64,000 nucleotides of DNA from contig CAVTES010000006.1 of assembly GCA_963733885.1 (NCBI GenBank), positions 124,001 to 188,000 on the forward strand, in the 5' to 3' direction. This stretch comes from JACVRW01 sp963733885. GTDB lineage: Bacteria > Actinomycetota > Thermoleophilia > Solirubrobacterales > Thermoleophilaceae. The position numbers were made by a program, and so were the translations under genes. The notes below the pieces were generated by a model. That model did no database searches and was not told where the DNA came from. It saw only the letters and a list, made by a program, of their open reading frames with translations. Every line of letters begins with the position of its first letter. Position 1 is the first letter of the stretch. Below are positions 41,327 through 49,032 of this stretch, one piece after another.

Positions 41327-42142
41327 ATGAAGCGCATCCTCGTGGTAGCCAACGAGACGGTGGCCGGCAAGCCGCTGATCGACGCCGTCAGGGCCAGCGC
41401 CGGCGGGGACGAGGTCGACGTGCACGTGATCTGCCCGCAGAACCAGCCCAAGCACGGCTACGTCATCTACGACGAGGTGGTGCGCGAGGCGGCCGAGAAC
41501 CGGTTGCGGATGACGCTCGCGCTTTTGCGTGAAGCCGGCATCGAGGCGCACGGGCAGGTGGAGGATCCCGATCCGTTCGCGGCGATCATGGATGCCCTGG
41601 GCGAGCAGGACTACGACGAGATCATCATCTCAACCCATCCCGAGACCCGCTCGGGCTGGCTGCGCGAGGGCCTTGTTGACCGGGTCAAGCGCGCCGCGCG
41701 GCGACCGGTCAAGCACGTGGTCGTCGACCTCGACGCCGAGCGCGACGACGTCAAGCGCACGCTCGTGGTGGCCAACCAGACGGTGGCCAGCGCCGAGCTG
41801 CTCGATCTGCTCCGCCGCAAGGCCGCCGAAGAGCCGCGCCGCTTCATCGTGATCTGCCCCGCGTCGGGGGATGAGAACGGCGCCGGCGCCGACGCCGCGG
41901 AGCGGCTGGCACACACCCTGGGCGAGCTCGAGAAGGCCGGGCTCGAGGCGGTCGGGCAGGTCGCCCACCACGACCCCTACACGGCGATCCAGAACGCGCT
42001 GCAGTTCTACGCGCCCGACGACATCGTCATCTCGACCTTTCCAGAGACTCGCTCGGGCTGGCTGCGGAGCGACCTCGTGGGCCGCGTCGAGGCATCCACC
42101 GGTAAGCCCGTCGAGCACGTCGTGAGCGAGGAGGCCGCCTGA
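41327..42142 (+). CDS. Tandem-duplicated USP-like protein of the oxidase operon
   Basis: 271 residues made of two similar halves (about 1-137 and 142-271). Both begin with a KR-x-L-V-V-A-N-x-T-V-A strand/loop, and both have a DxDxxxISTxPETRSGWLR segment (THPETRSGWLR at 103-113 and TFPETRSGWLR near 240). The fold is Rossmann-like, similar to universal stress proteins, with a phosphate-binding-like loop at A-N-x-T. No membrane segment. It is inserted between subunit I and III genes and shares TGATG with the latter, so it is always made together with the oxidase. The role (regulation or assembly) is unknown. Confidence 0.7.
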   Translation: MKRILVVANETVAGKPLIDAVRASAGGDEVDVHVICPQNQPKHGYVIYDEVVREAAENRLRMTLALLREAGIEAHGQVEDPDPFAAIMDALGEQDYDEIIISTHPETRSGWLREGLVDRVKRAARRPVKHVVVDLDAERDDVKRTLVVANQTVASAELLDLLRRKAAEEPRRFIVICPASGDENGAGADAAERLAHTLGELEKAGLEAVGQVAHHDPYTAIQNALQFYAPDDIVISTFPETRSGWLRSDLVGRVEASTGKPVEHVVSEEAA

Positions 42143-42747
42143 TGGAGGCTGCCGCGCACGCCGTTCACGAGGAGCATCACGGCCCGCCTGCTGCCAACGT
42201 CTCCTCGCGGGTCGAGGCCCAGTTCCTCGGGATGCTGCTTTTCATCATCTCGGAGATCATGCTCTTCGGAGCGTTCTTCACCGCCTACTTCTTCATCCGG
42301 GTGGTGGGAGAGGTGGAGTGGCCGGCGCGGGGCGAGCATCTGCCGGTCGCGATCGCGGGGGTGAACACCGCGATCCTGCTCTCGTCGAGCTTCACGATGC
42401 ACTGGACGCTCGAGGGCGTCCGCAACGAGAACCGGAACGCCCTCAAGATGGGCATCCTCACCACCTTCCTGCTGGGCCTGACGTTCCTCACGATCCAGGT
42501 CAACGAGTACGTCCACATCGGCTTCTCGCCGGCCGACAACGCGCAGGGCACGATCTTCTACTGCCTGACCGGGCTGCACGGCGCCCACGTCTTCATCGGC
42601 CTCACGCTGCTGGCGATGGTGTTGATCCGCGCCTTCCGCGGCCACTACTCGGCCAAGGAGCACCGCGGCGTCGAGGTGCCGGGCATCTACTGGCACTTCG
42701 TCGACATCATGTGGATCTTCGTGTTCAGCACGCTGTACGTCCTGTAG
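42142..42747 (+). CDS. ctaE: Cytochrome c oxidase subunit III
   Basis: 201 residues. It starts at an ATG overlapping the previous stop. The five-helix subunit III pattern is present: FLGMLLFIISEIMLFGAFF, SSSFTMHWTLEGVRNENR, LTFLTIQVNEY, GLHGAHVFIGLTLL and VPGIYWHFVDIMWIFVFS, the last with the conserved H in YWHFVD and E in LFIISE. The short form without the two N-terminal helices is normal for actinobacteria. It packs against subunit I and keeps proton uptake efficient. Confidence 0.95.
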   Translation: MEAAAHAVHEEHHGPPAANVSSRVEAQFLGMLLFIISEIMLFGAFFTAYFFIRVVGEVEWPARGEHLPVAIAGVNTAILLSSSFTMHWTLEGVRNENRNALKMGILTTFLLGLTFLTIQVNEYVHIGFSPADNAQGTIFYCLTGLHGAHVFIGLTLLAMVLIRAFRGHYSAKEHRGVEVPGIYWHFVDIMWIFVFSTLYVL

Positions 42748-42858
42748 ATGCTGAATCCACTGCGCTCGGAGCAGGAGGCATTTCGCTTCCTGATCTACGT
42801 GGTGATCGTGGTCGCCGTCCTGCTGGCGCTCGCGTTCCTGCTGCGGGCGATCATTTGA
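42748..42858 (+). CDS. Single-helix membrane microprotein after subunit III
   Basis: 36 residues, starting ATG directly after the subunit III stop (TAGATG): LNPLRSEQEAFRFLIYVVIV followed by a hydrophobic helix and RAII. The topology is a short amphipathic N-terminus and one membrane helix. The arrangement resembles small auxiliary oxidase subunits. Its TGA overlaps the TTG start of the inositol monophosphatase gene, so it belongs to the same translational unit. Confidence 0.6.
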   Translation: MLNPLRSEQEAFRFLIYVVIVVAVLLALAFLLRAII

Positions 42859-43619
42859 ACGCCGACCTCGAGCTGGCGGAGCGAGCCGCCCGCACAGCCG
42901 GCGAGGTGCTGATGTCGTACTACGGGAGGGCGCCGGAGGGGCTCGGCTCGAAGTCGTCGGACACGGACCTGGTGTCGGACGCCGACCGTGAGGCCGAGCG
43001 TGCGATCCGCGAGCTGCTCGAGCGCGAGCGGCCCCGCGATGGTCTGGTGGCCGAGGAGGGGTCGCGGAGCGAGGCGCAGAGCGGGCGCCGATGGCTCGTC
43101 GACCCGCTCGACGGCACCGTCAACTTCCTCTACGGGCTGCCCGCCTGGGTGGTCAGCGTGGCGGTCGAGGGCGCCGACGGGCTTTCCGCGGGCGTCGTGC
43201 ACTCCCCCGTTCTTGGCGAGACGTTCTGTGCGGCGCGGGGAGCGGGCGCCTGGGTGGCGGAGAGCGGGCGGCGCCTCCGGGTGCGCGGCTGCGACCGGCT
43301 GGAGCGCGCCATGGTGGCCACCGGCTTCTCCTACGAGCCCGCCCGGCGGGCGCGGCAGGCCGAGGTGGTGGCCCGGCTCCTCCCGCGGGCGAGCGACATC
43401 CGCCGCGCCGGCGCGGCCGCGCTCGACCTCGCCTGGGTGGCGGCGGGGAGGCTCGACGCCTTCTACGAGAGCGGCCTCAACCCATGGGACTGGGCGGCCG
43501 GTCACCTGCTCGTCGAGGAGGCGGGCGGCGCGATGCGATGGCTCGAGGGGGATCCGCCAGTGCTCGTGGCCGCCGCGACGCCGGCGCTGCTGGACGAACT
43601 GGTGCCGGTGCTGGGCTGA
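42855..43619 (+). CDS. Inositol monophosphatase-family phosphatase
   Basis: 254 residues from a TTG at 42855 (NADLELAERAARTAGEVLMS), overlapping the microprotein stop. The metal/phosphate motifs of the family are present: SDTDLVSDADREAER, VAEEG (E), WLVDPLDGTVNFLYGLP (motif A, DPLDGT) and GLNPWDWAAGHLLVEEAGG (motif B, WDWAAG). Substrates in the family include myo-inositol 1-phosphate, histidinol phosphate and fructose 1,6-bisphosphate. The TTG start and overlap suggest low but coupled expression with the oxidase. A specific substrate is not inferable. Confidence 0.9.
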   Translation: MNADLELAERAARTAGEVLMSYYGRAPEGLGSKSSDTDLVSDADREAERAIRELLERERPRDGLVAEEGSRSEAQSGRRWLVDPLDGTVNFLYGLPAWVVSVAVEGADGLSAGVVHSPVLGETFCAARGAGAWVAESGRRLRVRGCDRLERAMVATGFSYEPARRARQAEVVARLLPRASDIRRAGAAALDLAWVAAGRLDAFYESGLNPWDWAAGHLLVEEAGGAMRWLEGDPPVLVAAATPALLDELVPVLG

Positions 43620-43662
43620 GAAGGTTGCCCAGTGCGCGGCACGACGCGGCTCCTGACCTCGG

Positions 43663-43736
43663 TCAGCCCAGTACGCGCACGTAGTGGCGTGCGGGGCTGA
43701 GAGCCGGTTGTTGTGGAGATGGGCGTGCGCCGGCTT
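43663..43736 (-). repeat. Short coding-tail repeat shared with 12820-12865
   Basis: GGTCAGCCCAGTACGCGCAC and the following about 25 bases closely match 12817-12860 (GGTCAGCCGAGTACGCGCAG). Read on the reverse strand both end in R-x-Y-x-R-V-L-G-stop. At this site there is no upstream open gene, because it runs into the cytochrome c stop. It is therefore probably the dead 3' end of the same kind of beta-sandwich protein as the 12820 remnant. Confidence 0.4.
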
Positions 43737-44426
43737 CTAGCCGCCCTCGAGCAGGTACTCGGTCAGCGTCTGCAGCTGCTCGTCGTTCAGGCGGCCCTCG
43801 TAGGACGGCATCACGCCGGCCTGGAAGCCTTCGACGACCACGGCGTCCGGGTCGAGTATGGACTGGCGCACGTACTCCTCGGGCGTGCCCTCCTGCTCGC
43901 CGGCCGCCTGGGCCAGGTCGTCGAGGCTCGGGCCGACGGTCCCGGAGGCGTTCGCCTTGGCGAGGGTGTGGCACGCCGCGCAGCCGGCGGCGGTGAAGAT
44001 CTGCTCGCCGGTCGTGGCCCCGGCGAGGCCTGCCTGCGCGAGCGCGCCTTGGTCCTCACCCGTCTTGGCCGCCGCGAACCCGACGTAGGCGGCCACGTCG
44101 CGTGCGTCTTCGCCGGTGACCAGCTCCGCGGGCATCGCGCTGTTCTTGCGGGGGTTGAGGATCTGGTCGTGCACGATCCCCTCGACGGTCTCGCGGTCCA
44201 TCCCGTCCGAGAGCGCCGTGCGGAAGGCCGCGTCGAGATCAGGCCCGGTCGTGCCCTGAGTGCCGGCCCGGCCGAGGATGTGGCACGTGCCGCAGCGCTC
44301 CGTGAACAGCGCCTTGCCGTTCGAGAGGTCTGCCTCGTCGCGGCCGCAGGCGGAAAGCGACAGCGCGGCGGCCGTCACCACCATCGCTGCCAGCAGCCAC
44401 CTTTCCGTGTTCCGGGCGAGGCTCAC
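43737..44426 (-). CDS. Dihaem cytochrome c lipoprotein
   Basis: 229 residues. Lipobox LSAC (Cys 27) after a membrane-spanning signal. Two class I cytochrome c domains: CGTCH (45-49) with a Met ligand at 98 (NSAMP), and CAACH (149-153) with a Met ligand at 206 (GVMP). Both have the GPxL/D and Y/W segments of small cytochromes c. It is lipid-anchored outside the cell and is a good candidate electron donor to the nearby CuA oxidase, whose subunit II lacks a fused cytochrome. Its ATG overlaps the glycosyltransferase stop by 4 bases. Confidence 0.92.
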   Translation of the reverse strand: MSLARNTERWLLAAMVVTAAALSLSACGRDEADLSNGKALFTERCGTCHILGRAGTQGTTGPDLDAAFRTALSDGMDRETVEGIVHDQILNPRKNSAMPAELVTGEDARDVAAYVGFAAAKTGEDQGALAQAGLAGATTGEQIFTAAGCAACHTLAKANASGTVGPSLDDLAQAAGEQEGTPEEYVRQSILDPDAVVVEGFQAGVMPSYEGRLNDEQLQTLTEYLLEGG

Positions 44427-45853
44427 GGGGGCGGAAGCCTATCCGCTTGCGCGGCCGCGATGACCCCCTCCGCGACGCTCTCCCACGAGTAACGGCGGGC
44501 CGCCTCGGCCGCCAGCGCGCTCCTGGCACGATCCCGCTCGGCGGGGTCCAGGGTGAGCCAGGCCACGAGCTTCTCGGCGATCTCCTCCACCGCCCGCGAC
44601 CCCACCTCGAACGAGAGCAGCGGGCGCAGCTCCTCCGGAAGAGCCGGGGCAAGCATGGCCGTCACCTCGGCCATCCCCGAGTGCCCGGCGGACAGCGGCA
44701 GGACCCCGCACGCCGCCGCCTCGGCGGCCACCATCCCGAAGGCCTCGGGGAAGGTGCTCGGCATCACCTGGGCCTCGCAGGCGGGCAGGAGGTCGGGGAG
44801 GTCGTCGTGCTCGAGCCGGCCGGTGAAGTGGATCCGGTCGGCCGCCGCCGGGGCCGCGGCCAGCCACTCCCCGCCGGCGCGGTCGAGGAACGCCCGCAGG
44901 TGCTTTAGCTGGCCCGGGGGCCCGCCCTCGAGCTCGCGGCCCCGCGCCGCGATGTCGCGCAGGTCGTGGAGGTCGCGCCGCCGCAGGGCCTCCACGAACC
45001 GGTCCAGGGCGTCGCGGTAGGTCCCGAACCCCACGACCACGAGGCGCGCGTCGGGCACCCGCGCCACCACGAGCGGCCAGGCGGCCACCAGCAGGTCGAT
45101 TCCCTTCGACACGATCAGCTTGCCGACGAAGCTCACGATCCGGTCGCGGTCCGGATCGAGAATGCGGAGCGCCGCCGCCGCGCCGCGCTCACCACCCCAG
45201 GCGGCCGCCTCCCCCGACTCCAGGCGGTCGGCGAGCCCGTCGAGGTCGGCGGTGCCCGGGCGGAAAGCGTGCACGTCCACGCCCGGCGGCCCGAGCCGGG
45301 TCCGGTCGGGCAGCGAGGGCTCGTCCTCCAGGACCTCCCAGAGGCTCTCGGCCGTGTGGCGCGACCCCACGAGCACCGACGCGGCCGCACGCACCCCCTC
45401 GAGCGCGTACGGCAGGAAGCGCTCGCGGTTCGGGCGCACGGTGTACTCGAGCGCGCTGCCGTGCACCTTCATCGCGAACGGCGTGCCGTCACCCAGCCCG
45501 CGGGCGAGGATCACCGGGTTCATCACGAGATGGTTGGCGAGGGCGACGTCGCACTCGGGCGCGGCGCGGACGGCGGCCACGTTGGCTTCGATGTAGTGGT
45601 CGAGCTCGGCGTCGCTCAGCTCCGGATACGGCTTGGCGTCGAAGCCCTCGTAGCGGTCGGCCACGTAGACCGGCAGGACGCGGCCGATGTCCGGGTTGTG
45701 GACCGTCACCCCCTCGGGCGCGTCCCAGTGGCGGTCCTGGCAGAGCAGGTGCACCTCGTGGCCGAGCCGCGCGAGCGTCCGCGCCAGGCTGGCGTTGTAG
45801 ATGTTGCTGCCGGTGCCGCGCAGCAGGTATCCGTGAGCGATGAGGATCCGCAC
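44423..45853 (-). CDS. Glycosyltransferase family 4-type protein
   Basis: 476 residues. GT-B fold: MRILIAHGYLLRGTGSNIYN at the N-terminus with the loop that precedes the first helix, VDVHAFRPG, and SFVGKLIVSKGIDLLVAAWP of the C-terminal domain. Then come IHFTGRLEHDDLPDLLPACE and MPSTFPEAFGMVAAEAAACG (the E-x7-E motif), as in actinobacterial GT4 enzymes. Inserted segments (about 285-330) are longer than usual. It transfers an activated sugar to an unknown acceptor. It overlaps the cytochrome c start. Confidence 0.85.
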   Translation of the reverse strand: MRILIAHGYLLRGTGSNIYNASLARTLARLGHEVHLLCQDRHWDAPEGVTVHNPDIGRVLPVYVADRYEGFDAKPYPELSDAELDHYIEANVAAVRAAPECDVALANHLVMNPVILARGLGDGTPFAMKVHGSALEYTVRPNRERFLPYALEGVRAAASVLVGSRHTAESLWEVLEDEPSLPDRTRLGPPGVDVHAFRPGTADLDGLADRLESGEAAAWGGERGAAAALRILDPDRDRIVSFVGKLIVSKGIDLLVAAWPLVVARVPDARLVVVGFGTYRDALDRFVEALRRRDLHDLRDIAARGRELEGGPPGQLKHLRAFLDRAGGEWLAAAPAAADRIHFTGRLEHDDLPDLLPACEAQVMPSTFPEAFGMVAAEAAACGVLPLSAGHSGMAEVTAMLAPALPEELRPLLSFEVGSRAVEEIAEKLVAWLTLDPAERDRARSALAAEAARRYSWESVAEGVIAAAQADRLPPP

Positions 45854-45875
45854 GTGTGGCTATTCTTCCGCGCCC

Positions 45876-46145
45876 ATGCCCGCCCGCCAGAAGTATCGCC
45901 TGCGCGCCCGCTCGGACCGCGAGATCATCCGCGAGGCCGAGCCGGGCAAGCGCTACGTCGACCGTGAGTCCGGCGAGGAGCTGCGCGTGGTGGGCGCCGT
46001 GCTGCCGCTGGCGCCCTCACCGAGCGACCTGCCGTACTCCGTCGAGAACCTGAGGCTCTGCGGTTGTTCCCTCGAGCAGCTCGTTCAGAGGGACCTGAAC
46101 GACTGCCCGCACTGCGGCCGGCGGCTACCGGCCGTCGAGCGCTGA
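45876..46145 (+). CDS. Small zinc-ribbon protein
   Basis: 89 residues from the ATG at 45876. The N-terminal part is rich in Arg/Glu (KYRLRARSDREIIREAEPGK) and the C-terminal part holds C-x-C (LCGCSL) and C-x2-C (CPHCGR), a likely one-zinc ribbon. No family assigned. It sits divergently close (about 22 bases) to the glycosyltransferase start. The next gene overlaps it in a coupled way. Confidence 0.55.
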   Translation: MPARQKYRLRARSDREIIREAEPGKRYVDRESGEELRVVGAVLPLAPSPSDLPYSVENLRLCGCSLEQLVQRDLNDCPHCGRRLPAVER

Positions 46146-46516
46146 CCGCCCGCCTCGCCGCGCTCCTCCTGGTCGCGCTGCTGGCGGCGGCGGTGGCCTC
46201 CGGCTGCGGCGGCGACGACGAGCCCGCCGCGCAACCCCCGGCCACCCTGCCCGACCTGACCGTGCCGCAAACCGACGAGGCTTCGCCCCCGGAGCCCCAG
46301 ACCGAGACGATCGCCCCCGCGGCGCCGGAGCCCGAGCCGGCACCCGCGCCCGAGCCCGGACCCGACCCGGTCCCGCCGAGCACGGACGGCGGTACGCCGG
46401 CCCCCGTGCCGGAGCCGCCTGCGGACGCCCCGGAGAACGACACCCCGCCGCCCGCCGAGAGCCCGGCGGAGCGCTTCGAGGAGTTCTGCAACGAAAACCC
46501 GGGCGCGTGTGGCTAG
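46064..46516 (+). CDS. Pro/Glu-rich lipoprotein
   Basis: The frame opens with a TTG at 46064, but the natural lipoprotein signal (TARLAALLLVALLAAAVASGC) begins at a CTG at 46142 that overlaps the stop of the zinc-ribbon gene (CTGA). The true start is therefore probably 46142, a rare CTG, and the annotated 5' end is an outer bound. The mature part after the lipobox ASGC is low-complexity Pro/Glu/Ala (APEPEPAPAPEPGPDPVPP), ending in a short conserved-looking FEEFCNENPGACG. It is a surface-exposed, disordered lipoprotein. Unknown role. Confidence 0.55.
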   Translation: MFPRAARSEGPERLPALRPAATGRRALTARLAALLLVALLAAAVASGCGGDDEPAAQPPATLPDLTVPQTDEASPPEPQTETIAPAAPEPEPAPAPEPGPDPVPPSTDGGTPAPVPEPPADAPENDTPPPAESPAERFEEFCNENPGACG

Positions 46517-46539
46517 GGCCGGCCAGGCATCGTCGGGGG

Positions 46540-46561
46540 TCCGGGGGCGTGAGCCCCCGGA
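46540..46561. terminator. Hairpin between convergent genes
   Basis: TCCGGGGGC-GTGA-GCCCCCGGA forms a perfect 9-bp stem with a 4-base loop, between a plus gene ending 46516 and a minus gene ending 46567. It probably ends both transcripts. Confidence 0.7.
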
Positions 46562-46566
46562 TGCTC

Positions 46567-46914
46567 TCAGAAGTGATGCGTGGGCACCGGCGATCTCGGC
46601 CGGCGCACGCGTGACGGCAGCGGGGATCTGATCGGCGGCTCCGCCCCGCGTCTGCGGGTCGGGTGGGAGGGACGGTCGTGCGACCGGTCGCGGCCTCTGC
46701 CGAGCCCCCAACGCCCGAGCGGCAGCCTGATGCCGTCGCCGCCCGGCCCGTCCTTGCCGGGAGGCGCATCGGGGCCCTCGCCCCCGCCGCCGTCGTCGCC
46801 CTTGGAGTCGTCGTCGTCGTCGCGCAGCCGGAAGAACCAGATCAGCCACACGATCAGCAACCCGACGTCGAAGACCCGAAAGCCGACCATGAAGATCCAC
46901 CCCTCGGTGGTCAC
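46567..46914 (-). CDS. Small membrane protein with basic low-complexity tail
   Basis: 115 residues with one membrane helix (FMVGFRVFDVGLLIVWLIWF) followed by RLRDDDDDSKGDDGGGGEGP, then a long Arg/Pro/His-rich tail. The acidic-then-basic low-complexity cytoplasmic tail is the only distinctive feature. No family recognised. Coding status is supported by codon bias and helix. Confidence 0.5.
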   Translation of the reverse strand: MTTEGWIFMVGFRVFDVGLLIVWLIWFFRLRDDDDDSKGDDGGGGEGPDAPPGKDGPGGDGIRLPLGRWGLGRGRDRSHDRPSHPTRRRGAEPPIRSPLPSRVRRPRSPVPTHHF

Positions 46915-46963
46915 GAAGTCGATGCTAGCGCGGTCGGGAGGCCCCGGGAAGTCTTATCGGCCC

Positions 46964-47659
46964 CTACGGGGTGGAGGTCTCGCTGGTCGGCTTCGGGTCC
47001 GGCACGTAGGTGGCGGTGTAGAGCAGGCGCGCCTCGCTGTACGTGCAGCCGAACACGTTGACCGAGCGAAGCTCCCCGAGGGCGAACTGCCGGAGGCTGC
47101 GCGGCGGGTCGCAGCTGTTCTTCGCCCGCGACGAGCGCCACCAGTCGGAGCGGCCCAGGTTGTTGGCGAAGATCGGCGCCCAGGTCGGCACGGTGATGGC
47201 GATCCAGTTCGTCTTTCGCACCCGGAGCGGCTCGGGCAGCACGAAGGTCGGACTCGAGCCGAAGTAGTCGTCGACGTCGAACAGCTCGGTCTGGCCCACG
47301 AGGCGGTAGTTCAAGCGGGTCCTGCGAGTGTCGCCGCGGCGCAGCACGGACAGCCGTACCTGGGCGGGTGAGCCGAAGTTGTCGTTGAAGAAGTCGACCT
47401 GCTCGTCGGTCGGCGTGGCGAGCTTGAGCGTGAAGGCCACGATGTAGCCGTCCCGGCGGATGTAATACGGGTTCTTGGGCCCGCCCGCCGCGCTTCCCTG
47501 GAGGGCCGTGACGCGCACCGCGGCCTCGCACGGGTCGCCCGGGCAGCTCGGGTTGGCCGCGTCCGCCACCGAGCCCAGCTCGACGATCCGCGCGGAGGCG
47601 GACGCCGGGAGCGCGAGCACGGCGGCCAGGGCGGCGATCACCAGGAGAAGTGGCTTCAT
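46964..47659 (-). CDS. Secreted protein, unknown
   Basis: 231 residues with a Sec signal (KPLLLVIAALAAVLALPASA, cut after SASA). The mature protein has four Cys: two near CPGDPCEAAVR, one in NSCDPPRSLRQ and one in FGCTYSE. It contains DGYIVAFTLKLATPTDEQVDF, RLVGQTELFDVDDYFG and NWIAITVPTWAPIFANN. The pattern is a beta-rich extracellular domain, possibly a jelly-roll. I have no domain name for it. Similar proteins recur in Thermoleophilia as far as I recall. Confidence 0.65.
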   Translation of the reverse strand: MKPLLLVIAALAAVLALPASASARIVELGSVADAANPSCPGDPCEAAVRVTALQGSAAGGPKNPYYIRRDGYIVAFTLKLATPTDEQVDFFNDNFGSPAQVRLSVLRRGDTRRTRLNYRLVGQTELFDVDDYFGSSPTFVLPEPLRVRKTNWIAITVPTWAPIFANNLGRSDWWRSSRAKNSCDPPRSLRQFALGELRSVNVFGCTYSEARLLYTATYVPDPKPTSETSTP

Positions 47660-47702
47660 GGCCGGAGTTCCAACACTCGGTTTGCGGGCGAGTTGCGCCC
47701 GC

Positions 47703-47921
47703 TCACTTATATCTGTATGTGATCCGTCCCCTGTCGAGGTCGTAGGGCGACAGCTCGATCTTGACCCGGTCTCCCGGCAAGATGCGGATGTAGTGGCGCC
47801 GCATCTTGCCGGAGATGTGTCCGAGGACCTCGTGCCCGTTGTCGAGCTGGACCTTGAACATCGTGTTCGGGAGGGCCTCCACGATCTCGCCCTCCATCTC
47901 GATCTTCTCTTCCTTGGGCAC
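47703..47921 (-). CDS. infA: Translation initiation factor IF-1
   Basis: 72 residues, standard IF-1 OB fold: KIEMEGEIVEALPNTMFKVQ, VLGHISGKMRRHYIRILPGD and VKIELSPYDLDRGRITYRYK. It binds the ribosomal A site with IF-2 and IF-3. It is encoded directly downstream of a cold-shock gene rather than in the usual ribosomal protein cluster, so the linkage (csp-infA) is slightly unusual. Confidence 0.97.
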   Translation of the reverse strand: MPKEEKIEMEGEIVEALPNTMFKVQLDNGHEVLGHISGKMRRHYIRILPGDRVKIELSPYDLDRGRITYRYK

Positions 47922-47935
47922 GAGCGGTTGACGCC

Positions 47936-48139
47936 TCAGATGAGGCGTACGTTCACCGCCTTCGGCCCCTTGTCGCCCGACTCCTCCTCGTACTCCACCT
48001 TCGAGTTCTCCGCCAGGGACTTGAAGCCCTGCCCGTCGATGCCGCTGTAGTGGACGAACAGGTCTCGCTCTCCATCATCGGGAGTGATGAAACCGAAGCC
48101 CTTCTCGTCGTTGAACCACTTCACGGTTCCCGTAGGCAC
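47936..48139 (-). CDS. Cold-shock-type RNA chaperone
   Basis: 67 residues from a GTG at 48139 with AGGAAGGGG upstream. CSD OB fold with RNP1 KGFGFI (from EKGFGFITPDD) and RNP2 DLFVHYS, WFN at the start, then LAENSKVEYEEE. It melts RNA structure as a chaperone. Only 14 bases separate its stop from infA, so both are probably one transcript with a leader of about 100 bases upstream of 48139. Confidence 0.95.
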   Translation of the reverse strand: MPTGTVKWFNDEKGFGFITPDDGERDLFVHYSGIDGQGFKSLAENSKVEYEEESGDKGPKAVNVRLI

Positions 48140-48264
48140 GTTTGATGCCCCTTCCTGCGTGTGCCCGGTCCTGCGAGTCCCGATGCACCTGCATATGGCT
48201 GACTACGCCGGCCCTCGCCGGCCCAACAGGCGAGACGCTACCAAGAGAGGCCGACCGAGGGGGG

Positions 48265-49032
48265 TCAGCGCCCTGTGAACCTCGCTTTGCCGGGTCCGTC
48301 GGCCAGGAACGACCGCACGGCGCCCTGCAGATCCTCCGTCTCGAAGAGCGGAGCGCCGATCGCAGCGGCATGCTGGTCCGCCCCCCGCACGCCGTGCTCC
48401 AGGTAGGCCCGGACCATTCGCTTCGTGGCGACATGAGCCCTGGTCGGGCCGGCCGCCAGACGCTTGGCGAAGCGGAGCGACTTCTCGGCGAGCTGGCCCG
48501 CGGGGAGCACGCGGTTGAGCACGTTCCAGCGCTCTAGGGTGGCGGCGTCGTAGAGGCCTGCGCTCATCACGAACTCGCGCGCCCGCGCGGGGCCGGCGCG
48601 CTCGGCGATGCGCTGCGTGCCGCCCATCAGCGGCGTGAGCCCTACCACGGCCTCGACGAGCCCAAACTGCGCCGGCTCGGCCGCCCAGATCAGATCGCAC
48701 GCGAGCGACAGCTCCAGCCCGGCCGTGAGGCAGAGGCCTTGCACCGCCGCGAGCGTGGGGAAGGGCAGCTCCTCGATCCGGTGGGTCACGGCGAGCAGCT
48801 CGGCGACGAACTGCTCGGCGTCGGCCGCGGACAGGCCGTCGAAGACGTTCACGTCCGCGCCGCCCGTGAAGTAGTCCCCCTCCGCCCTGACCAGCAGCGC
48901 CCGCACGCCGTCGGTCTCCTCCAGCGCGGCGAGGATGTCGGCGACCATCTCGCGGCCGAACAGGTTGAGCGGCGGATCGTCGAGGACGAGGACGCCTACG
49001 TCGCCGTCGCGTTCGAGGCGCGCCCTAGCCAC
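48265..49032 (-). CDS. Enoyl-CoA hydratase/isomerase family protein
   Basis: 255 residues from a GTG at 49032 that overlaps the HIT stop, with GGAGAG 8 bases before (a TTG at 49050 is the outer option). Crotonase fold: VGVLVLDDPPLNLFGREMV, oxyanion segment TGGADVNVFDGL, ELPFPTLAAVQGLCLTAGLE and LVEAVVGLTPLMGGTQRIAE. The position after oxyanion Gly carries the usual helix, but the catalytic Glu pair is not certain: the second Glu position reads V-E-A-V-V-G. It could be a hydratase or isomerase in fatty-acid or branched-acid breakdown. Confidence 0.85.
   Translation of the reverse strand: MARARLERDGDVGVLVLDDPPLNLFGREMVADILAALEETDGVRALLVRAEGDYFTGGADVNVFDGLSAADAEQFVAELLAVTHRIEELPFPTLAAVQGLCLTAGLELSLACDLIWAAEPAQFGLVEAVVGLTPLMGGTQRIAERAGPARAREFVMSAGLYDAATLERWNVLNRVLPAGQLAEKSLRFAKRLAAGPTRAHVATKRMVRAYLEHGVRGADQHAAAIGAPLFETEDLQGAVRSFLADGPGKARFTGR

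Noticed and set aside
43663..43974. 103-codon reverse frame across the end of the cytochrome c gene
   Set aside because: Most of it is a shadow of the dihaem cytochrome. Only the last about 70 bases resemble the repeat at 12820.
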